Assembly: GCA_032622095.1 (NCBI GenBank)
Contig: CP136068.1
Span: 431,607 to 495,606 of the forward strand
DNA: 64,000 nucleotides
Reading direction: 5' to 3'
DNA from: Siphonodentalium dalli
Lineage: Eukaryota > Mollusca > Scaphopoda > Gadilida > Siphonodentaliidae
Shown here: one piece after another, positions 15,717 through 27,779 of the stretch
Layout: each line of letters opens with the position of its first letter
How positions within the stretch are numbered: the stretch's first letter is position 1
Translations under genes and position numbers: made by a program
The notes under the pieces: generated by a model
The model's input: only the letters and a program-made list of their open reading frames with translations
Database searches by the model: none
What the model was told of the DNA's origin: nothing

Positions 15717-18700
15717 TATATGTATGTGGTGGGGATACCTATATATGTATGTCGTGGGGATACCTATATACGTGTGTGGTGGGGAGACCTATATATGTAT
15801 GTGGTGGGGAGACCTATAGATGTATGTGGTGGTGTTACCTATATATGTATGTGGTGGGGATACCTATATATGTATGTGGTGGTGATACCTATAGATGTAT
15901 GTGGTGGTGATACCTATATATGTATGTGGTGGTGATACCTATATATGTATGTGGTGGGGATACCTATATATGTGTGTGGTGGGGATATCTATAGATGTTT
16001 GTGGCGGGGAGACCTATATATGAATGTGGTGGGGATACCTATATATGTGTGTGGTGGGGACACCTATAGATGTGTGTGGTGGGGAAACCTATAGGTGTAT
16101 GTGGTGGGGAGACCTATTTATGTATGTGGTGGGGATACCTATATATGTATGTGGCGGGGATACCTATATATGTATGTGGTGGGGATACCTATATATGTAT
16201 GTGGTGGGAATACCTATAGATGTGTGTGGTGGGGATACATATAGATGAGTGTGGTGGGGATACCTATACATGTGTGTGGTCGGGATACCTATAGATGTGT
16301 GTGGTGGTGATACCTATATATGTGTGTGGTGGGGATACCTATATATGTATGTGGTGGTGATACCTATAGATGTATGTGGTTGGGATACCTATATATGTAT
16401 GTGGTGGTGTTACCTATATATGTATGTGGTGGTGATACCTATATATGTATGTGGTGGGGATACCTATATATGTATGTGGTGGGGATACCTATATATGCAT
16501 GTGGCGGGATACCTATAGATGTATGTGGTGGGGATACCTATATATGTATGTGGTGGGGATACCTATAGATGTATGTGGTGGGGATACATATATATGTATG
16601 TGGTGGGGATACCTATAGATGTATGTGGTGGGGATACCTATATATGCATGTGGTGGGGATACCTATAATTGTGTGTGGTGGGGATACCTATATATGTATG
16701 TGGCGGGGATACCTATATATGTATGTGGTGGGGATACCTATATATGTGTGTGGTGGTGATACCTATAGATGTATGTGGTGGGGATACCTATATATGTGTG
16801 TGGTGGTGATACCTATATATGTGTGTGGTGGGGATACCTATATATGTATGTGGTGGGGAGACCTATATATGTATGTGGTGGGGATACCTATATGTATGTG
16901 GTGGTGATACCATAGAGATGTATGTGGTGGGGATACCTATATATGTATGTGGTGGGAATACCTATATATGTATGTGGTGGGGATACCTATAGATGTATGT
17001 GGTGGTGATACCTATATATGTATGTGGTGGTGATACCTATATATGTATGTGGTGGGGATACCTATATATGTGTGTGGTGGGGATACCTATATATGTATGT
17101 GGTGGGATACCTATATATATATGTGGTGGGAATACCTATATATGTATGTGGTGGGGATACCTATATATTTGAGTGGTGGTGATACCTATATATGTATGTG
17201 GTGGGGAGACCTATATATGAATGTGGCGGGGATACCTATAGATGTGTGTGGTGGGGATACCTATATATGTGTGTGGTGGGGATACCTATATATATATGTA
17301 TGTGGTGGTGATACCTATAGATGTATGTGGTTGGGATACCTATATATGTATGTGGTGGGGATACCTATAGATGTATGTGGTGGGGATACCTATATATGTA
17401 TGTGGTGGGGATACCTATATATGCATGTGGTGGGGATACCTATAATTGTGTGTGGTGGGGATACCTATATATGTATGTGGCGGGGATACCTATATATGTA
17501 TGTGGTGGGGATACCTATATATGTGTGTGGTGGTGATACCTATAGATGTATGTGGTGGGGATACCTATATATGTGTGTGGTGGTGATACCTATATATGTG
17601 TGTGGTGGGGATACCTATATATGTATGTGGTGGGGAGACCTATATATGTATGTGGTGGGGATACCTATATGTATGTGGTGGGGATACCATAGAGATGTAT
17701 GAGGTGGGGATACCTATATATGTATGTGGTGGGAATACCTATATATGTATGTGGTGGGGATACCTATAGATGTATGTGGTGGTGATACCTATATATGTAT
17801 GTGATGGTGATACCTATATATGTATGTGGTGGGGATACCTATATATGTGTGTGTTGGGGATACCTATATATGTATGTGGTGGGATACCTATATATATATG
17901 TGGTGGGGGATACCTATTTATGTATGTGGTGGGGATACCTATATATTTGAGTGGTGGTGATACCTATGTATGTATGTGGTGGGGAGACCTATATATGAAT
18001 GTGGCGGGGATACCTATAGATGTGTGTGGTGGGGATACCTATATATGTGTGTGGTGGTGATACATATAGATGTGTATGGTGGGGATACCTATAGATGTGT
18101 ATGGAGGGGATAGCTATATATGTGTGTGGCGGTGATACATATAGATGTGTATGGTGGGGATACCTATATATGTATGTGGTGGGGAGACCTATATATGTAT
18201 GTGGTGGGGATACCTATATGTATATGGTGGGGAGACCATAGAGATGTATGTGGTGGGGATACCTATATATGTGTGTGGTGGGGATACCTATAGATGTATG
18301 TGGTGGGGATACCTATAGATGTATGTGGTGGGGATACCTATAGATGTATGTGGTGGGGATACCTATAGATGTATGTGGTGGGGATACCTATATATGTATG
18401 TGGTGGGATACCTATATATGCATGTGGCGGGATACCTATAGATGTATGTGTTGGGGATACCTATATATGTATGTGGTGGGGATACCTATAGATGTATGTG
18501 GTGGGGATACCTATATATGTATGTGGTGGGGATACCTATATATGCATGTGGTGGGGATACCTATATATGTGTGTGGTGGGGATACCTATATATGTATGTG
18601 GCGGGGATACCTATATATGTATGTGGTGGGGATACCTATATATGTGTGTGGTGGTGATACCTATAGATGTATGTGGTGGGGATACCTATATATGTATGTG

Positions 18701-20607
18701 GTGGGGATACCTATATATGTTTGTGGTGGGGATACCTACATATGTATGTGGTGGGGATACCTATATTTGTATGTGGTGGGGATACCTATATATGTGTGTG
18801 GTGGTGATACCTATATATGTATGTGGTGGGAATACCTATAGATGTGTGGTGGGGATACATATAGATGTATGTGGTGGGGATACCTATAGATGTGTGTGGC
18901 GGGGATACATATATATGTGTGTGGCGGGGATACCTATATATGTATGTGGAGGGGATACCTATATATGTGTGTGGTGGGGATACCTATATATGTGTGTGGT
19001 GGGGATACCTATATATGTATGTGGTGGGGATACCTATATATGTGTGTTATGGGGATACCTATAGATGTATGTGGTGGGGATACCTATATATGTGTGTGGT
19101 GGGGATACATATAGATGTATGTGTTGGGATACCTATATATGTATGTGGTGGGGATACCCATATATGTATGTGGTGGGGATACCTATATATGTTTGTGGTG
19201 GGGATACCTATATATGTATGTGGTTTGGATACCTATATATTTGAGTGGTGGTGATACCTATATATGTATGTGGTGGGGAGACCTATATATGAATGGGGCG
19301 GGGATACCTATAGATGTGTGTGGTGGGGATACCTATATATGTGTGTGGTGGTGATACATATAGATGTGTATGGTGGGGATACCTATAGATGTGTATGGAG
19401 GGGATACCTATATATGTGTGTGGCGGTGAAACATATAGATGTGTATGGTGGGGATACCTATATATGTGTGTGGTGGGGATACCTATAGATGTGTGTGGTG
19501 GTGATACATATAGATGTGTGTGGTGGGGATACCTATAGATGTATGTGGTGGGGATACCTATATATGTATGTGGCAGCGATACATATAGATGTGTGTGGTG
19601 GGGATACCTATAAATGTATGTGGAGGGGATACCTATATATGTATGTGGTGGTGATACCTATAGATGTATGTGGTGGGGATACCTATATATGTGTGTGCCG
19701 GTGATACATATAGATGTGTATGGTGGGGATACCTATAGATGTGTATGGAGGGGATACCTATAGATATATGTGGTGGGGATACCTATATATGTGTGTGGCG
19801 GTGAAACATATAGATGTGTATGGTGGGGATACCTATATATGTATGTGGTGGGGATACCTATATATGTATGTGGTGGGGATACCTATAGATGTATGTGGTG
19901 GGGATACTTATATATGTATGTGGTGGAGATACATATATATGTGTGTGGTGGGGATACCTATAGATGTATGTGGTGGGGATACCTGTATATGTATGTGGTG
20001 GGGATACCTATAGATGTATGTGGTGGGGATACCTATATATGTATTTGGTGGGGATACCTATATATGTGTGTTATGGGGATACCTATAGATGTATGTGGTG
20101 GGGATACCTATATATGTGTGTGGTGGGGATACATATAGATGTATGTGTTGGGATACCTATATATGTATGTGGTGGGGATACCTATATATGTATGTGGTGG
20201 GGATACCAATATATGTTTGTGGTGGGGATACCTATAGATGTATGTGGTGGGGATACCTATATTTGTATGTGGTGGGGATACCTATATATGAGTGTGGTGG
20301 TGATACCTATATATGTATGTGGTGGGGATACCTATAGATGTGTGGTGGGGATACCTATAGATGTATGTGGTGGGGATACCTATAGATGTGTGTGGCGGGG
20401 ATACATATATATGTGTGTGGCGGGGATACCTATATATGTATGTGGCGGGGATACCTATATATGTGTGTGGTGGGGATACATATATATGTATGTGGTGGGG
20501 ATACCTATATATGTGTGTGGTGGGGATACCTATATATGTATGTGGTGGGGATACCTATATATGTATGTGGCGGGGATACATATATACGTGTGTGGTGGGG
20601 ATACCTA
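15717..20607 (+). repeat. Higher-order repeat copy A4
   Basis: The fourth copy, 4,891 bp. It opens with the shared A-type series and contains GATACCATAGAGATG-type units near 16,907, 17,681 and 18,232. The middle is rearranged: an 800-bp partial duplication around 16,600-17,700 is marked by the unique unit CCTATAATTGTG near 16,664 and 17,440. The distal part carries CAGCGATAC in place of the CAGAGATAC of A1-A3. Confidence 0.75.
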
Positions 20608-23600
20608 TATATGTATGTGGTGGGGATACCTATATATGTATGTGGTGGGGATACCTATATACGTGTGTGGTGGGGAGACCTATATATGTATGTGGTGGGG
20701 AGACCTATAGATGTATGTGGTGGGGATACCTATATATGTATGTGGTGGGGATACCTATATATGTATGTGGTGGTGATACCTATAGATGTATGTGGTGGTG
20801 ATACCTATATATGTATGTGGTGGTGATACCTATATATGTATGTGGTGGGGATACCTATATATGTGTGTGGTGGGGATATCTATAGATGTTTGTGGCGGGG
20901 AGACCTATATATGTATGTGGTGGGGATACCTATATATGTGTGTTGTGGGGATACCTATAGATGTGTGTGGTGGGGATACCTATATATGTATGTGGTGGGG
21001 AGACCTATTTATGTATGTGGTGGGGAGACCTATATATGTGTGTGGTGAGGATACCTATATATGTGTGTGGTGGCGAGACCTATATATGTGTGTGGTGAGG
21101 ATACCTATATATGTGTGTGGTGGGGATACATATATATGTATGTGGCGGGGATACCTATATATGTATGTGGTGGGGATACCTATATATGTATGTGGTGGGG
21201 ATACCTATAGATGTGTGTGGTGGGGATACATATAGATGTGTGTGGTGGGGATACCTATATATGTGTGTGGTCGGGATACCTATAGATGTGTGTGGTGGTG
21301 ATACCTATATATGTGTGTGGTGGGGATACCTATATATGTGTGTGGTGGTGATACCTATAGATGTATGTGGTGGGGATACCTATATATGTATGTGGTGGTG
21401 ATACCTATATATGTATGTGGTGGTGATACCTATATATGTATGTGGTGGGGATACATATATATGTATGTGGTGGGGATACCTATATATGCATGTGGCGGGA
21501 TACCTATAGATGTATGTGGTGGGGATACCTATATATGTATGTGGTGGGGATACCTATAGATGTATGTGGTGGGGATACCTATATATGTATGTGGTGGGGA
21601 TACCTATATATGCATGTGGTGGGGATACCTATATATGTGTGTGGTGGGGATACCTATATATGTATGTGGCGGGGATACCTATATATGTTTGTGGTGGGGA
21701 TACCTATATATGTGTGTGGTGGTGATACCTATAGATGTATGTGGTGGGGATACCTATATATGTGTGTGGTGGTGATACCTATATATGTGTGTGGTGGGGA
21801 TACCTATATATGTATGTGGTGGGGAGACCTATATATGTATGTGGTGGGGATACCTATATGTATGTGGTGGGGAGACCATAGAGATGTATGTGGTGGGGAT
21901 ACCTATATATGTATGTGGTGGGGATACCTATATATGTATGTGGTGGGGATACCTATAGATGTATGTGGTGGTGATACCTATATATGTATGTGGTGGTGAT
22001 ACCTATACATGTATGTGGTGGGGATACCTATATATGTGTGTGGTGGGGATACCTATATATGTATGTGGTGGGATACCTATATATATATATATGTGGAGGG
22101 GATACCTATATATGTATGTGGTGGGGATACCTATATATTTGAGTGGTGGTGATACCTATATATGTATGTGGTGGGGAGACCTATATATGAATGTGGCGGG
22201 GATACCTATAGATGTGTGTGGTGGGGATACCTATATATGTGTGTGGTGGTGATACATACAGATGTGTATGGTGGGGATACCTATAGATGTGTATGGAGGG
22301 GATACCTATAGATGTATGTGGTGGGGATACCTATATATGTGTGTGGCGGTGAAACATATAGATGTGTATGGTGGGGATACCTATATATGTATGTGGTGGG
22401 GATACCTATATATGTATGTGGCAGTGATACATATAGATGTGTGTGGTGGGGATACCTATAAATGTATGTGGTGGGGATACCTATATATGTATGTGGTGGT
22501 GATACCTATAGATGTATGTGGTGGGGATACCTATATATGCGTGTGGCGGTGATACATATAGATGTGTATGGTGGGGATAACTATAGATGTGTATGGAGGG
22601 GATACCTATAGATGTATGTGGTGGGGATACCTATATATGGGTGTGGCGGTGAAACATATAGATGTGTGTGGTGGGGATACCTATATATGTGTGTGGTGGG
22701 GGATACCTATAGATGTGTGTGGTGGTCATACATATAGATGTTTATGGTGGGTATACCTATAGATGTATGTGGTGGGGATACCTGTATATGTATGTGGTGG
22801 GGATACCTATAGATGTATGTGGTGGGGATACTTATATATGTATGTGGTGGGGATACATATATATGTGTGTGGTGGGGATACCTATAGATGTATGTGGTGG
22901 GGATACCTATATATTTATGTGGTGGGGATACCTATATATGTATGTGGTGGGGATACCTATATATGTATGTGGTGGGGATACCTATATATGTATGTGGTGG
23001 GGATACCTATAGATGTATGTGGTGGTGATACCTATATATGTATGTGGTGGTGATACCTATACATGTATGTGGTGGGGATACCTATATATGTGTGTGGTGG
23101 GGATACCTATATATGTATGTGGTGGGATACCTATATATATATATATGTGGAGGGGATACCTATATATGTATGTGGTGGGGATACCTATATATTTGAGTGG
23201 TGGTGATACCTATATATGTATGTGGTGGCGAGACCTATATATGAATGTGGCGGGGATACCTATAGATGTGTGTGGTGGGGATACCTATATATGTGTGTGG
23301 TGGTGATACATACAGATGTGTATGGTGGGGATACCTATAGATGTGTATGGAGGGGATACCTATAGATGTATGTGGTGGGGATACCTATATATGTGTGTGG
23401 CGGTGAAACATATAGATGTGTATGGTGGGGATACCTATATATGTATGTGGTGGGGATACCTATATATGTATGTGGCAGTGATACATATAGATGTGTGTGG
23501 TGGGGATACCTATAAATGTATGTGGTGGGGATACCTATATATGTATGTGGTGGTGATACCTATAGATGTATGTGGTGGGGATACCTATATATGCGTGTGG

Positions 23601-24531
23601 CGGTGATACATATAGATGTGTATGGTGGGGATAACTATAGATGTGTATGGAGGGGATACCTATAGATGTATGTGGTGGGGATACCTATATATGTGTGTGG
23701 TGGGGATACCTATAGATGTGTGTGGTGGTGATACATATAGATGTTTATGGTGGGTATACCTATAGATGTATGTGGTGGGGATACCTGTATATGTATGTGG
23801 TGGGGATACCTATAGATGTATGTGGTGGGGATACTTATATATGTATGTGGTGGGGATACATATATATGTGTGTGGTGGGGATACCTATAGATGTATGTGG
23901 TGGGGATACCTATATATTTATGTGGTGGGGATACCTATATATGTATGTGGTGGGGATACCTATATATGTATTTGGTGGGGATACCTATATATGTGTGTGG
24001 TGGGGATACCTATAGATGTATGTGGTGGGATACCTATATATGTGTGTGGTGGGGATACATATAGATGTATGTGGTGGGATACCTATATAAGTATGTGGTG
24101 GGGATACCTATATATGTATGTGGTGGGGATACCTATATATGTTTGTGGTGGGGATACCTATAGATGTATGTGGTGGGGATACCTATATTTGCATGTGGTG
24201 GGGATACCTATATATGTGTGTGGTGGTGATACCTATATATGTATGTGGTGGGGATACCTATAGATGTGTGGTGGGGATACCTATAGATGTATGTGGTGGG
24301 GATACCTATAGATGTGTGTGGCGGGGATACATATATATGTGTGTGGCGGGGATACCTATATATGTATGTGGCGGGGATACCTATATATGTGTGTGGTGGG
24401 GATACCTATATATGTATGTGGTGGGGATACCTATATATGTGTGTGGGGGATACCTATATATGTATGTGGTGGGGATACCTATATATGTATGTGGCGGGGA
24501 TACCTATATACGTGTGTGGTGGGGATACCTA
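20608..24531 (+). repeat. Higher-order repeat copy A5 with 1,054-bp duplication
   Basis: The fifth copy, about 3,924 bp. Unit order from 21,959 to about 22,560 recurs at +1,054 bp (23,013 onward). The offset then becomes 1,003 bp, so two units were lost in the second half. Both halves contain a TATATATATATATGTGG expansion (near 22,079 and 23,133) and the CAGTGATACATATAG variant. Unlike A1-A4, the unit before TATACGTGTG reads GTGGTGGGG and not GTCGTGGGG, which defines a younger or separate subfamily. Confidence 0.75.
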
Positions 24532-25262
24532 TATATGTATGTGGTGGGGATACCTATATATGTATGTGGTGGGGATACCTATATACGTGTGTGGTGGGGA
24601 GACCTATATATGTATGTGGTGGGGAGACCTATATATGTATGTGGTGGGGATACCTATAGATGTATGTGGTGGGGATACTAATATATGTATGTGGTGTTGA
24701 TACCTATAGATGTATGTGGTGGTGATACCTATATATGTATGTGGTGGTGATACCTATATATGTATGTGGCGGGGATACCTATATACGTGTGTGGTGGGGA
24801 TACCTATATATGTATGTGGTGGGGAGACCTATATATGTATGTGGTGGGGATACCTAAATATGTGTGTGGTGGGAATACCTATATATGTATGCGGTGGGGA
24901 TACCTATATATGTATGTGGTGGGGATACCTATAGATGTGTGTGGTGGGGATACCTATAGATGTGTGTGGTGGGGATACCTATATATGTATATGGCGGGGA
25001 TGCCTATAGATGTATGTGGTGGGGACACCTATATATGTATGTGGTGGGGATACCTATATATGTGTGTGGCGGGGATACATATATATGTGTGTGGTGGGAA
25101 TACTTATATATGTGTGTGGTGGGGATACCTATAGAGGTATGTGGTGGGGAGACCTATATATGTATGTGGCGGGGATAACTATATATGTATGTGGTGGGGA
25201 TACCTATATATGTGTGTGGTGGTGATACCTATATATGTATAATAATATAGAGTATTTGTATA

Positions 25263-25290
25263 GCGCCATATCCCCTATGGCTCATGGCGC
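25263..25290 (-). other. LINE 3' UTR stem-loop
   Basis: GCGCCAT (25,263-25,269) pairs with ATGGCGC (25,284-25,290) around a 14-nt loop, just upstream of the 3' terminal GGCGCTATACAAAT on the minus strand. CR1/L2-type elements commonly have a 3' hairpin recognised by their reverse transcriptase. That role here is inferred from position. Confidence 0.55.
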
Positions 25291-25370
25291 TGAACAATTC
25301 ACACAAACGCAGTCACACACATTCACACTATAACATATACGCAATAAATAATATGCATGTATTTCAATAA

Positions 25371-25604
25371 TTAAGTCTCCTCAACGTTTTCTGATGTTAT
25401 TTGTCCGAAATGGGAGATGAATAGGTGAGTTTTTAGGGCCGATTTGAATGTTTCCAAACAGTCAGACTGTTTCACCTCTTTGGGAAGGTTGTTCCAAATG
25501 GTCGGCCCGTAGACCTCGAAAGAACGGCGACCAAAGTACATCAGATCTCGTTTAGGTACAACCATCGCATTCGCATCCTGTGATCGAAGTGGTATCCCCA
25601 CCAC
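25371..25604 (-). pseudogene. LINE reverse transcriptase C-terminal remnant
   Basis: An open frame ending in TAA at 25,373-25,371 gives about 72 element-derived residues. They contain FGRRSFEVYGPTIWNNLP followed by FKSALKTHLF. Both are hallmark motifs of the extreme C-terminus of ORF2 in CR1/L2/Jockey-type retrotransposons, beyond the reverse-transcriptase domain. The endonuclease and polymerase parts are absent, so it cannot be active. The first five codons (25,604-25,591, opening with GTG) are inverted satellite, so the apparent start is not a real start. The reading frame has no internal stop, which suggests a fairly recent insertion. Confidence 0.85.
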
Positions 25605-25608
25605 ACAT
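25591..25608 (-). other. 18-bp inverted satellite fragment at LINE 5' junction
   Basis: GGTATCCCCACCACACAT is the reverse complement of a satellite stretch (ATGTGTGGTGGGGATACC). It sits between the truncated 5' end of the LINE and the resumed forward array (TGGCGATACC from 25,608). It is the only inverted satellite piece I found in the window. Confidence 0.85.
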
Positions 25609-27770
25609 GGCGATACCTATATATGTATGTGGTGGTGATACCTATATATGTATGTGGTGGGGATACCTATAGATGGTGTGGCGGGGATACCTATAGATGT
25701 ATGTGGTGGTGATACCTATATATGTATGTGGTGGGGATACCTATAGATGTGTGTGGTGGCGATACCTGTAGATGTGTGTGGTGGGGATACCTATAGATGT
25801 GTGTGGTGGGGATACCTATATATGTATGTGGTGGGGATACATATATATGTGTGTGGTGAGGATACCTATAGATGTGTGTGGTGGTGATACCTATATCTGT
25901 GTGTGGTGGGGATACCTATATATGTATGTGGTGGTGATACCTATATATGTATGTGGCGGGGATACCTATATATGTGTGTGGTGGTGATATCTACAGATGT
26001 GTGTGGTGGGGATACCTATATATGTGTGTGGTGAGGATACCTATATATGTGTGTGGCGGGGATACCTATATATGTGTGTGGTGGGGATACCTATATCTGT
26101 GTGTGGTGGGGATACCTATAGATGTGTATGGTGGGGATACCTATATATGTGTGTGGTGGGGATACCTATAGATGTGTGTGGTGGGGATACCTATAGATGT
26201 GTGTGGTGGGGATACCTATATATGTGTGTGGTGGGGATACCTATATATGTGTGCGGTGGGGATACCTATAGATGTGTGTGGTGAGGATACCTATATATGT
26301 ATGTGGTGGTGATACCTATATATGTATGTGGTGGGGATACCTATATATGTATGTGGTGGGGATACCTATATATGTGTGTGGTGGGGATACCTATAGATGT
26401 GTGTGGTGGGGATACCTATATATGTGTGTGGTGGGGATACCTATATATGTGTGTGGTGGGGATACCTATAGATGTGTGTGGTGGGGATACCTATATATTT
26501 GTGTGGTGGGGATACCTATATATGTGTGTGGTGGGGATACCTATATATGTGTGTGGTGAGGATACCTATATATGTGTGTGGTGGGGATACCTATATATCT
26601 ATGTGGCGAGGATACGTATATATGTATGTGGTGGGGATACCTATAGATGTATGTGGTGGTGATACCTATATATGTAAGTGGTGGGGATACCTATAGATGT
26701 GTGTGGTGGTGATACCTATAGATGTGTGTGGTGGGGATACCTATATATGTGTGTGGAGGGGATACCTATATGGTTGTGTGGTGGGGATACCTATATATGT
26801 GTGTGATGGGGATACCTATAGATTTGTGTGGTGGGGATACCTATATATGTGTGTGGTGGGGATACCTATATATGTGTATGGTGGGGATACCTATAGATGT
26901 GTGTGGTGAGGATACCTATATATGTGTGTGGTGGGGATACATATATATGTATGTGGTGGGGATACCTATATATGTATGTGGTGGGGATACCTATATCTGT
27001 GTGTGGTGGGGATACCTATAGATGTGTGTGGTGGGGATACCTATATATGTGTGTGGTGGGGATACCTATATATGTATGTGGTGGGGATACCTATATATGT
27101 ATGTGGTGGATATACCTATAGATGTGTGTGGTGGGGATACATATAGATGTGTGTGGTGGGGATACCTATAGATGTGTGTGGTGGGGATACCTATATATGT
27201 GTGTGGTGGGGATACATATATATGTGTGTGGTGGGGATACCTATAGATGTGTGTGGTGGGGATACCTATATATGTGTGTGGTGGGGATACCTATAAATGT
27301 ATATGGTGGGGATACCTATAGATGTGTGTGGTGGGGATACATATAGATGTGTGTGGTGGGGATACCTATATATGTGTGCGGTGGGGATACCTATATATGT
27401 ATGTGGTGGGGATACCTATATATGTGTGTGGTGGGGATACCTATAGATGTGTGTGGTGGGGATACCTATATATGTATGTGGTGGGGATACCTATATATGT
27501 GTGTGGTGGGATACCTATATATGTGTGTGGTGAGGATACCTATATATGTGTGTGGTGGGGATACCTATATATGTATGTGGTGGGGATACCTATATATTTA
27601 TGTGGTGGGGATACCTATATCTGTGTGTGGTGGGGATACTTATAGATTTGTGTGGTGGGGATACCTATATTTGTGTGTGGTGGGGATACCCATAGATGTG
27701 TGTGGTGGGGATACCTATATATGTGTGTGGTGGGGATACCTATATATGTATGTGGTGAGGATACTATATA
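25608..27770 (+). repeat. 25-bp satellite array, block B1
   Basis: The array resumes in phase with the empty-site copies. The GTGTGTGG state of the variable A/G site becomes the most common one, and units reading GTGAGGATACC and GTCTGTGTGTGG appear. Landmark units are CCTATATGGTTGTG at 26,769 and GATTTGTGTGG near 26,822. The same order recurs at +4,846 (near 30,600-32,100) and at a further +2,047 (32,650-34,200). One base is missing near 25,673 (AGATGGTGTGG) relative to both other copies. Confidence 0.85.
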
Positions 27771-27779
27771 TGTATGTGG

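Larger units (their letters stand above)
1..25240 (+). repeat. 25-bp satellite array, block A
   Basis: Uninterrupted head-to-tail units of 25 bp with core GATACCTATATATG followed by TATGTGGTGGG. Four sites are mainly two-state: ATA(T/G)ATG, GT(A/G)TG, GG(T/C)GG and GG(G/T)GAT. Rarer states are GAGACC, GATATC and GATACATA. Units of 22-24 bp occur where one G or an AT pair is missing (for example TGGCGGGATACC or CCTATATGTATG). Every unit points the same way. The array enters from the left edge of the window. Its open frames are a by-product of the unit and are not annotated as genes. Block A is divided into higher-order copies listed separately. Confidence 0.98.
25241..25607 (-). mobile_element. 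5'-truncated CR1/L2-like LINE fragment
   Basis: A 367-bp non-satellite insert in minus orientation. Read on the minus strand, it has a short 3' piece of reverse-transcriptase ORF (25,590-25,371), about 130 bp of 3' UTR, a GGCGCTATACAAAT-type 3' end and a short ATTATTAT tail next to the array. This order and tail are typical of the CR1/L2 branch of the Jockey superfamily. The 5' end was lost on insertion. Paralogous array copies at 30,448/30,453 and near 32,500 keep the empty site, in which GTGG replaces the insert. Insertion therefore removed about 4 bp. I see no target-site duplication. The last 17 bp (25,591-25,607) are inverted satellite. Confidence 0.85.

Noticed and set aside
1-25240. 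CRISPR-like regular repeats
   Set aside because: The repeats are directly adjacent with no unique spacers, the unit is 25 bp, and the context is eukaryotic.
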